Origin: Alphaproteobacteria bacterium
Lineage (GTDB): Bacteria; Pseudomonadota; Alphaproteobacteria; Zavarziniales; Zavarziniaceae
DNA: 11,139 bases
Direction: 5' to 3'
NCBI GenBank assembly: GCA_021774355.1
Contig: JAJFJE010000287.1
Location: 1 to 11,139 of the forward strand
Positions 1 to 6,085 of the stretch are shown one piece after another; within the stretch, counting starts at the first letter, position 1, and every line of letters starts with the position of its first letter. The position numbers and the translations under genes were made by a program. Under the pieces are notes generated by a model. That model searched no databases. It was not told where the DNA came from and worked only from the letters and a program-made list of their open reading frames with translations.

Positions 1-12
1 CCGGACACGTGG

Positions 13-35
13 ATGCCCGGGTCAAGCCCGGTCAT
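13..35. repeat. Hairpin repeat A, copy 1
   Basis: Inverted repeat with 9-base arms around a 5-base loop (TCAAG). The left arm is ATGCCCGGG and the right arm CCCGGTCAT, so one pair of nine is broken compared with the other copies. It is preceded by ACACGTGG and followed by gacgccagggg, the same flanks as the other copies. It opens the first A-B-A module, left of the GIY-YIG gene. Confidence 0.85.
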
Positions 36-96
36 GACGCCAGGGGAGAGGGCGGCGGCAAGGACGAACGAGGGCGCGGCCCCTCCCCCCACCGTC

Positions 97-120
97 ATGG
101 CCGGCCCCCGTGTCGGCCAT
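97..120. repeat. Hairpin repeat B, copy 1
   Basis: Inverted repeat with left arm ATGGCCGGC, a 6-base loop and right arm GTCGGCCAT. One position is a G-T wobble; the other copy of B pairs perfectly. The flanks (accgtc before, ccacggga after) are shared with copy 2. It lies 34 bases before hairpin A copy 2, the same spacing as in the second module. Confidence 0.85.
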
Positions 121-154
121 CCACGGGACCACCGCGCCCGCCACGAACACGTGG

Positions 155-177
155 ATGACCGGGCCAAGCCCGGTCAT
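155..177. repeat. Hairpin repeat A, copy 2 (just past the GIY-YIG stop codon)
   Basis: Perfect 9-base arms (ATGACCGGG and CCCGGTCAT) around loop CCAAG. Read on the minus strand it begins 11 bases after the stop codon of the GIY-YIG gene, so it would form a stable hairpin at the 3' end of that transcript. There is no following T-tract, so a classical intrinsic terminator is not supported. mRNA 3'-end protection, as described for REP elements, is possible. Confidence 0.85.
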
Positions 178-188
178 GACGCAAGGGA

Positions 189-476
189 TCACAGAATGGT
201 CTCGAAGAGGTCCGTCCAGGTCGGGTTGGACTCGCGGATCACCCGGATTTTCCAGGCCCGCGGCCAGTGCTTCATGGTCTTCTCGCGCTGGATGGCGTCC
301 ACGATGGTCCCATGATGCTCGAACCACACCAGTCGCTTCAGGCCGTAGCGCTTGGTGAAGCCATCGACCGCGGCAGTTCGATGCGCCCAGATGCGGCGCG
401 TCAGATTGCTCGTCACACCCAGATAGAGCGTGCCATTCGGCCTGTTGGTGACGATGTAGGTCCACCCTCCGAGCAT
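189..476 (-). CDS. GIY-YIG nuclease family protein (small single-domain)
   Basis: A 95-residue protein that is essentially one GIY-YIG domain, of the small URI/YhbQ-like type. Visible motifs are the 'GIY' strand as TYI (residues 6-8), the 'YIG' strand as YLG (18-20) with the preceding TNRPNGT loop, the conserved Arg27/Arg28, and the catalytic Glu65 in QREKTMKHW. It ends NPTWTDLFETIL, as is usual for the family. GIY-YIG domains cut DNA phosphodiester bonds with a metal ion; the cellular role and target of these small free-standing members are mostly unknown. The ATG at 476 is preceded on the minus strand by a purine-rich AAGGGAAGGGAG, about 11 bases upstream. All key residues are present, so it looks intact. 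It is the only gene in the repeat-rich stretch and is bracketed by two copies of a hairpin module. No second domain for DNA recognition is visible. Confidence 0.9.
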   Translation of the reverse strand: MLGGWTYIVTNRPNGTLYLGVTSNLTRRIWAHRTAAVDGFTKRYGLKRLVWFEHHGTIVDAIQREKTMKHWPRAWKIRVIRESNPTWTDLFETIL

Positions 477-509
477 CGCGTTCAGGGCTCCCTTCCCTTT
501 TAGATTGTC

Positions 510-527
510 TTATTCGCGTTATTCGCG
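510..527. repeat. Tandem 9-base direct repeat TTATTCGCG x2
   Basis: Two exact adjacent copies of TTATTCGCG (510-518 and 519-527) in an AT-richer patch 34-51 bases upstream of the GIY-YIG start codon. The location suits an operator or promoter region for that gene. No convincing -35/-10 pair is visible, so regulation is only a possibility. Confidence 0.6.
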
Positions 528-566
528 CGATGAAAATATGTTCCCGGGTCCGCCACGGACACGTGG

Positions 567-589
567 ATGACCGGGTCAAGCCCGGTCAT
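567..589. repeat. Hairpin repeat A, copy 3 (consensus copy)
   Basis: Perfect 9-base arms (ATGACCGGG and CCCGGTCAT) around loop TCAAG, preceded by ACACGTGG and followed by gacgcaagggg. Each of the other three copies differs from this one by a single base within the 23-base core. It opens the second A-B-A module, 91 bases upstream of the GIY-YIG start. Confidence 0.88.
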
Positions 590-681
590 GACGCAAGGGG
601 AGAAGGCGCGGACGGGCGACGCCGGGCGCGGACGAGGCCCCGGGGGCGAGGACGAACAAGGCGCCCTGCCCCCCAACCGTC

Positions 682-705
682 ATGGCCGGCCACCGTGCCG
701 GCCAT
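682..705. repeat. Hairpin repeat B, copy 2
   Basis: Perfect inverted repeat with arms ATGGCCGGC and GCCGGCCAT and loop CACCGT. It differs from B copy 1 at two positions, one in the loop and one that turns a G-T wobble into a G-C pair. It is followed after 34 bases by hairpin A copy 4. Confidence 0.88.
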
Positions 706-739
706 CCACGGGAACACCGGGCCTGCCACGGACACGTGG

Positions 740-762
740 GTGACCGGGTCAAGCCCGGTCAT
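740..762. repeat. Hairpin repeat A, copy 4
   Basis: Left arm GTGACCGGG, loop TCAAG, right arm CCCGGTCAT. The single change from the consensus gives a terminal G-T wobble instead of an A-T pair, so the fold is kept. The flanks match the other copies (ACACGTGG before, gacgcaagggg after). It closes the second A-B-A module. Confidence 0.87.
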
Positions 763-793
763 GACGCAAGGGGAGAGGGCGCGGACGACAGAC

Positions 794-843
794 GCCGGGC
801 GTGGGCGAGACCCCGGGCGTGGGCGCGAGACCCGGGCGCGGAC
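794..843. repeat. Degenerate GC-rich tandem repeat
   Basis: About three imperfect units of 17-20 bases with the phrase ccgggcg(t/c)ggg(c)gagac: 794-810, 811-830, then a shorter third unit from 831. It looks like expanded filler from the repeat modules. It contains no gene and no clear regulatory signal. Confidence 0.5.
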
Positions 844-883
844 GGGCCTTGGCGAGCCCGGGTGACAGAGGACGCCGCGCCCG

Positions 884-908
884 CTGTCGTGGCCGGCCGC
901 CGCGACCT
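884..908. repeat. Decayed B-like hairpin
   Basis: Keeps the B core GGCCGGCC with matching surroundings (gtcgtggccggcc, compared with gtcatggccggcc in B copies), but the right arm is eroded. It falls after A copy 4 and filler, where the next B would be expected in an alternating A-B series. Confidence 0.4.
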
Positions 909-921
909 GCCAAGGAATGGG

Positions 922-950
922 TTCAACCGGGCCGCATAGCGGCTTAGAGT
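922..950 (+). promoter_or_regulatory. Possible promoter for the GAF-S8-ABC run
   Basis: TTCAAC (922-927), 17 bases, then TAGAGT (945-950) has the spacing of a housekeeping promoter with weak matches to the consensus boxes. It would start transcription close to the GAF start codon. The match is poor enough that chance is possible in this sequence. Confidence 0.25.
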
Positions 951-978
951 CGGGTCAGGCGGGCAACGGGGATGCACC

Positions 979-1626
979 ATGACGGCGGAACGCAAGCTGC
1001 TGAGCCATTATCTGGGAATCGCGCCGGACACCCGCGAGGAGGGTGTCCTGCAGCTGCTGCTGGAAACCGCCGTGCGGGCTGTCGGGGCCGATTCGGGATC
1101 GGTCCTTGCCTATGACGAGCCGGCCAACGACCTGCGCTTCGTGATGATGTCCGGCGACGGCCCCAGCGGCCTGCTGGGCCAGCGCGTGCCGATCGGCTCC
1201 GGCCTCACCGGCCTGGCCGCCCTGACCCACGAGGTCCAGATCGGCGCCCCCACCTTCCGGGTGGTCGACGACATGGACCAGCCCACCGGGGCCGAGGGCG
1301 CGCCCCAGGCGGTGCTGGCCGCACCCATGGTCTCCGGCGACCGGCTGGTCGGCGTGCTGACCGCGGTGCGCTTCACACCGGGACAGCGCTTCGCCACCGA
1401 GGACGGCCGCAGCTACGGCAATTTCGCCACCGTCGCGGCCCTGCTCCTGGACCAGCATCACCAGCTTGCCAGTTCGACCGGCGGGGCAGGTCCCGCTACC
1501 ACCAGCGGCTATGGCGACGACGAAGCCCGGATCCGGGCCGCCATCGACGAGGTGGCGCGCCGCCGGCCCGATCGGCTGCCCAAGCTGGCGGCCGTGATCG
1601 AGCAGCTCGCCGCCCTCGCCCTGTGA
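979..1626 (+). CDS. GAF domain-containing protein
   Basis: A 215-residue soluble protein with no signal peptide or membrane segment. Residues about 20-160 read as a GAF fold: a helical start (VLQLLLETAVRAVGADSGSVLAYD), a middle ending in RVPIGSGLTGLAALTHEVQIG, and the closing strand pattern VLAAPMVSGDRLVGVLTAV, followed by the helix FATVAALLLDQ. GAF domains bind small ligands or mediate dimerisation. No kinase, cyclase, phosphodiesterase or HTH domain is attached, so the output must be through another protein. The C-terminal 45 residues (EARIRAAIDEVARRRPDRLPKLAAVIEQLAAL) look like helices for protein contacts. The ATG at 979 follows ACGGGGAT with a suitable gap. The S8 protease gene begins 10 bases after its stop, which suggests a shared transcript and a regulatory or adaptor role towards the protease. 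The family call is firm; the ligand and role are unknown. Confidence 0.85.
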   Translation: MTAERKLLSHYLGIAPDTREEGVLQLLLETAVRAVGADSGSVLAYDEPANDLRFVMMSGDGPSGLLGQRVPIGSGLTGLAALTHEVQIGAPTFRVVDDMDQPTGAEGAPQAVLAAPMVSGDRLVGVLTAVRFTPGQRFATEDGRSYGNFATVAALLLDQHHQLASSTGGAGPATTSGYGDDEARIRAAIDEVARRRPDRLPKLAAVIEQLAALAL

Positions 1627-1636
1627 CCGCGGCACC

Positions 1637-2413
1637 ATGCCCCTGGCCGAGCTGACGGCGGCCCTGACCGTCGATTTCGAAACCCTGTCCCGCAGCAGCG
1701 CCCTCGCTCCGGTCGATGTCGCGGTCATCGACAGCGGTATCGATGCCAGCCACCCCGACCTGCGGGACCGGGTGATCGAGCAATATGCCGTCGACCCGGC
1801 GGGTGCCGGGGTCATGGCCGTCACGCCCCTTGCCAGCGGCACGAACAACGACAGCTTCGGCCACGGCACCGCCGTCGCCAGTATCATCGCGGGCATCGCG
1901 CCCAATGCCCGGCTGTTCGACATCCGGGTGCTCGACGCCCGCAACAAGGGCAACCCCACCGCCTCGGTCGAGGCCTTCCGGTATTGTCTCAGCCGGCGCT
2001 TCCGCCTGATCAACATGAGCCTGTCGATCCCGGCCAGCCAGAAGGAGGCGGTGTTGCGGCAATGCGAAAGCGCCTATGGCCGTGGCCAGCTGGTGGTCGC
2101 CGCCCGGCGTAACGTGCCCGTGACGGACGAGGGCTATCCGGCGGAATTCTCCAGCGTTCTCGCGGTCGACAACGGCGACCTGCCGTCCTGCTTCGCGGTC
2201 GGCTTCAATCCCGCCGGGCTGATCGAATTCGCCGCCCGCGGCACCGAGGTGGTGGCGGCCGCGCCGGGCGGCGGCTACACCGTCAAGACCGGCACCAGTT
2301 TCGCCACGCCGGCCGTTTCCGGCCTGTGTGCCCTGCTGCTCGGCCGCTGGCCCCGATTGCGCCAGTTCGAACTCAAGACCATTCTCAAGGCCCATGCCGA
2401 ACGCCAGACCTGA
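1637..2413 (+). CDS. Subtilisin-family (S8) serine protease, compact and propeptide-less
   Basis: A 258-residue subtilase with the full catalytic triad: Asp32 in VAVIDSGID, His76 in FGHGTAVASIIAG and Ser221 in TGTSFATPAVSGL. The oxyanion-hole Asn aligns to Asn159, but the usual Ala-Ala-Gly-Asn context reads ALA-Arg-Arg-Asn (VVAARRN), an unusual change beside the active site. The catalytic Asp is only 32 residues from the start, so there is no room for a signal peptide or an I9-type inhibitory propeptide; the enzyme should be cytosolic and folded without an intramolecular chaperone. It is shorter than secreted subtilisins and has no C-terminal extra domain. The ATG at 1637 lies 10 bases after the GAF stop with no clear ribosome site, suggesting translational coupling. 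The gene overlaps or abuts the ABC transporter gene. Cleaving a peptide before export is an attractive role but is inferred from the neighbourhood only. Protease family membership is near certain. Confidence 0.93.
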   Translation: MPLAELTAALTVDFETLSRSSALAPVDVAVIDSGIDASHPDLRDRVIEQYAVDPAGAGVMAVTPLASGTNNDSFGHGTAVASIIAGIAPNARLFDIRVLDARNKGNPTASVEAFRYCLSRRFRLINMSLSIPASQKEAVLRQCESAYGRGQLVVAARRNVPVTDEGYPAEFSSVLAVDNGDLPSCFAVGFNPAGLIEFAARGTEVVAAAPGGGYTVKTGTSFATPAVSGLCALLLGRWPRLRQFELKTILKAHAERQT

Positions 2414-4394
2414 TCCCCTGCCCCCGGGCGCCGTCAAGATGGCCATGCCAATTTCAGGCATGACGGTCCTGGGGGCACCCCTGTCGGCACCGTTTCGCCG
2501 GCCACCGGCGGGCCCGTTGCGGCCCGGCGCCCTGCTGCGCTGGGCGCTGCTGGTGGCCGGCCGGGCGCCCGGCGCCTTCGCCCTGGCCCTGGTGGTCTCG
2601 ACGATCGCCACCGTGATGCAGCCCTTGACGGTCCAGACCATGACCCGGCTGCTCGGCCATCTGACCGGCCAGGGCGCCATCCCGGCCGGGCCGATCACGG
2701 CCCTGTTGCCGGACAGCCTGACCGGCCTGTCGGTGATGCTGGCAGTCGTTGCGGTCCTGGCGATCGTCACCGCCATCGGCAACCGGCTGGTGCTGGCCTG
2801 GTCCAATGGCCGCATGCAGGCGCAACTGCAGCAGCTGCTCCATGACCGCGCCCTGGCCCTGGGGCCGCAGTTTCATGCCCGGGTCTCGGCGCCCGAGATG
2901 ACCCAGATCATCAATAATTTTGCCCCCGGGGTGCAGCCGGTGCTGCGCGACCTGCTGGCCTATCCGGTGGTCAACGGGATCGGCCTGGTGTTCGGCCTCA
3001 GCCTGCTGGTGGAAAATCTGCGCGCCGGCGCGGTCGCGCCCGCCACCGGCGCCATCCTGCTGTGCCTGGTGATCGGCCTGCCGCTCGGCGCCATCCTGCT
3101 GTCGGGCTATCTGCGCGCCGCCTTCGAGAGCGCCCGGGCGGCCCAGGTGGCCTTTGCCGAGGAACTGGCCAATTCGACGGCCCAGCCGGTCGAAGTCCAG
3201 TTGATGCGCGCGATCCCCCAGCGCAGCCTGGCCCTGGCCACCCGCCTCGGCCAATTGCTGCGGGCCAATCTGCGCGCCAGCCTGCGCCGCGAAATCGCCA
3301 ACCAGTTCCAGTCGGCGGTCCCCATGGCCCTGCAGGCGGCGATCCTGATCTATGCCGCCCTGGCCCTGACCGAGGCCAGCCAGATCGCGCCGCTGATCGC
3401 GCTCTATCTGCTGGTGCCCCAGGTGATCGCGCCGCTGCAGGATCTGGCCGGGTTCTATGCCAGCCTGACCGTCACCTGGCCCAACATCAAGCCGATCGGC
3501 GACATCCTCGACGCCCAGCCGGATGTCCGCGACGCGCCCGGTGCCGCCGATGTCGCCCTGGCCGACGGCTCGGTGCGCTTCGATGACGTAACCTTCGGAT
3601 ACCCACCCGGAGGCGAGCCCAAGATCCTTCGGAACTTCAGCCATCACTTTCCCGAACGGGGGGTCAGCGCCCTGATCGGCGCCTCGGGCAGCGGCAAGAG
3701 CTCGCTGTTGCGGCTGCTGCTGCGGCTCTATGAGCCGGACTCCGGCACCATTGCCGTGGGCGGACAGCCGGTCGGCGCCCTGACCGTCGACAGCCTGCGC
3801 CGGCAGGTCGCCGTGCTGTCCCAGTTCCCCCTCCTGATCGGCGGAACCATCCGGCAAAACCTGGCCCTGGCGGCGCCCCACGCCGACGACCAGGGGTGCC
3901 GTGGCGCCCTCGAACGGGTTGGCCTGTGGCCGGCCCTGGCCCAACTGTCGCCCGACGACCCGCTGGCCGTGCCGGTGACGGCGACCGCGGGGACCGGGGT
4001 CCTGTCCGGCGGTCAGCGGCGGCTGCTGGCCCTGGCCCGCGGGCTGATCGTGAAACCCCGCCTGTTGCTGGTCGACGAGCCGACCACCGGGGTCGATGCC
4101 GAAAGCGCCCTGCGCCTGGCCGCGGTGCTGCGCGGGTTGGGCCGCGAGATTGCCGTCATCGTCATCGAGCATGACGTCGACTTCGCCGCCCGGGTCGCGG
4201 ACCAGGTCTGCTGCCTGGAAGACGGGCGGATCACCGCCGCCGGCCCGCCCGAGACCCTGCTCGCCCGGGGCGACAATCTGTTTGCCCGCTTCGCCGCCAT
4301 GCGCCGGCGGGCGACCAGCACCGCCGGCATGGACATCGAGGCGGTGCCGCTGCCCCGGGCCGCCGGCAGCAAGGTGGCGCCGCCCCGTCCTTGA
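2394..4394 (+). CDS. ABC transporter, fused membrane domain and ATPase (exporter half-transporter)
   Basis: About 666 residues in exporter (MsbA/MdlB-like) order. A membrane domain with six hydrophobic segments (first ALALVVSTIATVMQPLTV, last IAPLIALYLLVPQVIAPLQ) is followed by one nucleotide-binding domain. With this start the ATPase motifs are Walker A GASGSGKSS (Lys435), Q-loop Gln477 in LSQFP, signature LSGGQ at 537-541, Walker B LLLVDE with catalytic Glu562, and switch His593 in VIEHD. All are intact, so it should be an active ATPase working as a homodimer in the inner membrane. No C39 peptidase domain is attached. The start is uncertain. ATG 2394 overlaps the protease gene by 20 bases and has AAGG just upstream; GTG 2328, ATG 2439 and ATG 2460 are in the same frame, the last two without overlap. 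The substrate cannot be read from the sequence. The preceding protease gene suggests a peptide, but a lipid or small molecule is equally open. Confidence 0.92.
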   Translation: MPNARPDPLPPGAVKMAMPISGMTVLGAPLSAPFRRPPAGPLRPGALLRWALLVAGRAPGAFALALVVSTIATVMQPLTVQTMTRLLGHLTGQGAIPAGPITALLPDSLTGLSVMLAVVAVLAIVTAIGNRLVLAWSNGRMQAQLQQLLHDRALALGPQFHARVSAPEMTQIINNFAPGVQPVLRDLLAYPVVNGIGLVFGLSLLVENLRAGAVAPATGAILLCLVIGLPLGAILLSGYLRAAFESARAAQVAFAEELANSTAQPVEVQLMRAIPQRSLALATRLGQLLRANLRASLRREIANQFQSAVPMALQAAILIYAALALTEASQIAPLIALYLLVPQVIAPLQDLAGFYASLTVTWPNIKPIGDILDAQPDVRDAPGAADVALADGSVRFDDVTFGYPPGGEPKILRNFSHHFPERGVSALIGASGSGKSSLLRLLLRLYEPDSGTIAVGGQPVGALTVDSLRRQVAVLSQFPLLIGGTIRQNLALAAPHADDQGCRGALERVGLWPALAQLSPDDPLAVPVTATAGTGVLSGGQRRLLALARGLIVKPRLLLVDEPTTGVDAESALRLAAVLRGLGREIAVIVIEHDVDFAARVADQVCCLEDGRITAAGPPETLLARGDNLFARFAAMRRRATSTAGMDIEAVPLPRAAGSKVAPPRP

Positions 4395-4397
4395 GCC

Positions 4398-5300
4398 TCA
4401 GTGATGATGGTGGGCGTGGCGGCGCACCCCTTCGCGCTGCAGCTCGTCGGCGACGCCGCCATTGCCGGCCTTGCGCTCCGCCGCCTCGAGATCGCCGAGG
4501 GCATGCAGCAGGTCGTGGAGAAAGGGCTCGCCCCCCGGGGCTTCGACCAGGCTGCGCATGGCCTCGACGGCGGCCCGGAACTGGACCAGGGCGTCGCCGT
4601 CGCGGCCCTCGGCGGCATAGGCGCGGCCCAGCCGGTTGGTCACGGCGCAGCGCAGGTTGAACAGCTGGGGTCCCAGCCCGCCATCTTCATTGGCCAGCAG
4701 GGCAAGGGTATCCAGGCAATCGTCCAGGACGTCGATTGCCTCGCCCGGGCGGCCGGCCCGCAGCAGCAGCCGGGCCAGGGCGTTGCGGCTCATCGCCAAT
4801 TGCGGCCGCTGGTCGGGCAGGCCCTGGCGGCCGACCAGGGTCGCGCGCAGGGCGATCGCCTTGGCCAGGGCCTGACACGCCTGTTCAACCGCCCCGCAGG
4901 CCTCGTGGGCCGCCGCCACCGCCTGTTCCAGATCGGCCTCCAGGCTGGCCGCCACCAGGGACGCCGTGGTGCCCAGATCGGCGATCGCCCGGCGAACCTT
5001 GAGCACCGGTTCGGCAACCTCCTGGGCCCGCCCGGCGACCAACCGCACCTGGATGCCCATCATGGCGACGACCGCCCGCAGACGGGGATGACCGGCCAGA
5101 CCGGAAAGCTCTCCCAGACGATCCAGGGCGTTGGCGGCGACCTCGCCGCGCCGGCCGGCCATCAGACGATCCATCTCCTGGCGCAGGGCGGTCATGAACG
5201 CGGCCAAGGCATCGCCGCCGGTGACTCCTTCAAGCTGCGCGGCCTGGGTTTCAAGCGCGGCAAGACGCTCGGCTTCGTCGGTGGTCATGGCAGTCGGCAT
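4398..5300 (-). CDS. TPR-like repeat protein with His-rich C-terminal tail
   Basis: A 300-residue, almost wholly alpha-helical soluble protein rich in Ala and Leu. The second half has TPR-like helix pairs: about residues 168-200 (NALARLLLRAGRPGEAIDVL) and 213-250 (NRLGRAYAAEGRDGDALVQF), then a third pair near 258-285. The last residues are RRHAHHHH, a natural metal-binding-type tail. The N-terminal half is helical or coiled-coil-like without a recognisable family. ATG 5300 is chosen because GAGAG lies about six bases upstream; ATG 5288 is an alternative, and the frame stays open further upstream. The gene converges on the ABC gene with a three-base gap and is divergent from the response-regulator gene. 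TPRs are protein-binding scaffolds; the partner is unknown. The coding call rests on the TPR pattern and stop/start placement. I do not recognise a named family. Confidence 0.75.
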   Translation of the reverse strand: MPTAMTTDEAERLAALETQAAQLEGVTGGDALAAFMTALRQEMDRLMAGRRGEVAANALDRLGELSGLAGHPRLRAVVAMMGIQVRLVAGRAQEVAEPVLKVRRAIADLGTTASLVAASLEADLEQAVAAAHEACGAVEQACQALAKAIALRATLVGRQGLPDQRPQLAMSRNALARLLLRAGRPGEAIDVLDDCLDTLALLANEDGGLGPQLFNLRCAVTNRLGRAYAAEGRDGDALVQFRAAVEAMRSLVEAPGGEPFLHDLLHALGDLEAAERKAGNGGVADELQREGVRRHAHHHH

Positions 5301-5443
5301 AATGGCTCTCGATCGTAACGGAATGGCGGCGACCATAAGCGAGTGTGTCGGCAAAGGACAGTATCGGAAAAACAACGTCACCTATGGGCTGTACCGGCGC
5401 GGGGAGCACGTTACACTGTTGCCATAAATGGGAGGAGAGCCGC

Positions 5444-6085
5444 ATGGGCGAAGCGGCGCATTGGACGATCATCATCGCCGACGACCACCCGCTGGTCCGC
5501 GACGCGGTCAAGCATGCCTTGCTTAGCCAGCCCAGTGCCATCACCGTCGTCGATGTCGGCTCGCTGCCCGATGCCCTCGCAGCGCTCGACCGTCATGACG
5601 CCGTCGATCTTGTCCTGCTCGACCTCAACATGCCCGGGATGGACGGCTTCACCGGGCTGACCCGTCTGCGTGCCCGCCACCCGGCAGTGCCCGCCGCCAT
5701 CCTCTCGGCCACCACAGATGTCGCGGTGATGCGCCGGGCCATCGAATTCGGCGCGGCCGGCTTCATTCCGAAATCCAGTTCGCTGTCCAGCATCGCCGAA
5801 GCCATCGCCCACATCCTGGACGGCGAAATCTGGCTGCCCGAAGCCGCACGCACGGCAGGCGAGAGCGTGTTGGACGGCAATGGCGGCGAACTGACACCGC
5901 AGCAGACAAAGGTCCTGGCAATGGTCGCCAAGGGCCTGTTGAACAAGCAGATCGCCTACGAACTGGGGGTCGGCGAGGCGACCATCAAGGCCCATGTCAC
6001 GGCGATATTGCGCAAGCTGGGGGTCCACAGCCGCACCCAGGCGGTGATCGCCGCCCGCCTGCTCGACCGGCCGCAATCGCCCTAG
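5444..6085 (+). CDS. LuxR/NarL-family response regulator (CrbR-like)
   Basis: 213 residues in two domains. The receiver (about 8-125) has acidic residues Asp13-Asp14 in IIADDHP, phosphoacceptor Asp60 in VLLDLNMPGMDG, the switch Ser/Thr region ILSATTD, and Lys in FIPKSSS. The C-terminal LuxR-type helix-turn-helix (about 147-205) reads LTPQQTKVLAMVAKGLLNKQIAYELGV, then EATIKAHVTAILRKLGV. It is a complete phosphorylation-controlled DNA-binding regulator. ATG 5444 is chosen because a strong GGAGGA ribosome site lies a few bases upstream and the receiver begins right after; the longer in-frame extension to 5345 has no domain content. It is convergent with the large hybrid kinase gene, whose stop lies about 140 bases downstream. 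A SSF-type hybrid kinase beside a LuxR-type regulator is the CrbS/CrbR arrangement, so activation of acetate-use genes such as acs is the leading hypothesis, unproven here. Confidence 0.92.
   Translation: MGEAAHWTIIIADDHPLVRDAVKHALLSQPSAITVVDVGSLPDALAALDRHDAVDLVLLDLNMPGMDGFTGLTRLRARHPAVPAAILSATTDVAVMRRAIEFGAAGFIPKSSSLSSIAEAIAHILDGEIWLPEAARTAGESVLDGNGGELTPQQTKVLAMVAKGLLNKQIAYELGVGEATIKAHVTAILRKLGVHSRTQAVIAARLLDRPQSP

Larger units (their letters stand above)
477..978. other. Gene-free repeat-rich spacer of about 500 bases
   Basis: No credible gene lies here; the open frames are GC-driven and run through the repeats. From left to right it holds the presumed GIY-YIG leader with a 9-base tandem repeat, hairpin A copy 3, GC-rich filler, hairpin B copy 2, hairpin A copy 4, a degenerate GC-rich tandem stretch, a decayed B-like hairpin, and the leader of the GAF gene. 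The filler after each A copy shares phrases such as gcgcggacg and gacgccgggcg, so it arose by duplication of the same units. Confidence 0.75.

Noticed and set aside
22..579. Long minus-strand open frame across the repeats and the GIY-YIG gene, with the phrase MTGLGPVIHVF
   Set aside because: It is a read-through of the hairpin repeats and an out-of-frame reading of the nuclease gene. Such phrases are common false proteins made by this repeat class, and no domain is visible.
13..762. CRISPR array
   Set aside because: The repeats are internally palindromic with irregular spacing (34, 61, 92 bases and a whole gene), the spacers are themselves repeated, and no cas gene is present.
1..978. Insertion sequence or transposon
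   Set aside because: No transposase, no terminal inverted repeats spanning the gene and no target duplication could be seen; the modules are direct repeats of hairpins.
2454..4172. Minus-strand open frame of 572 codons opposite the ABC gene
   Set aside because: It is a GC-codon shadow, rich in Gln, Gly and Arg with no domain, and the plus-strand ABC motifs are complete.
4401..5318. Plus-strand open frame opposite the TPR-like gene
   Set aside because: It lacks a recognisable fold, whereas the minus-strand frame shows TPR helix periodicity. Some doubt remains because neither has a decisive motif.
5345..5443. Longer N-terminus for the response regulator, starting at 5345
   Set aside because: A strong ribosome site precedes ATG 5444, and the receiver fold begins just after that start.
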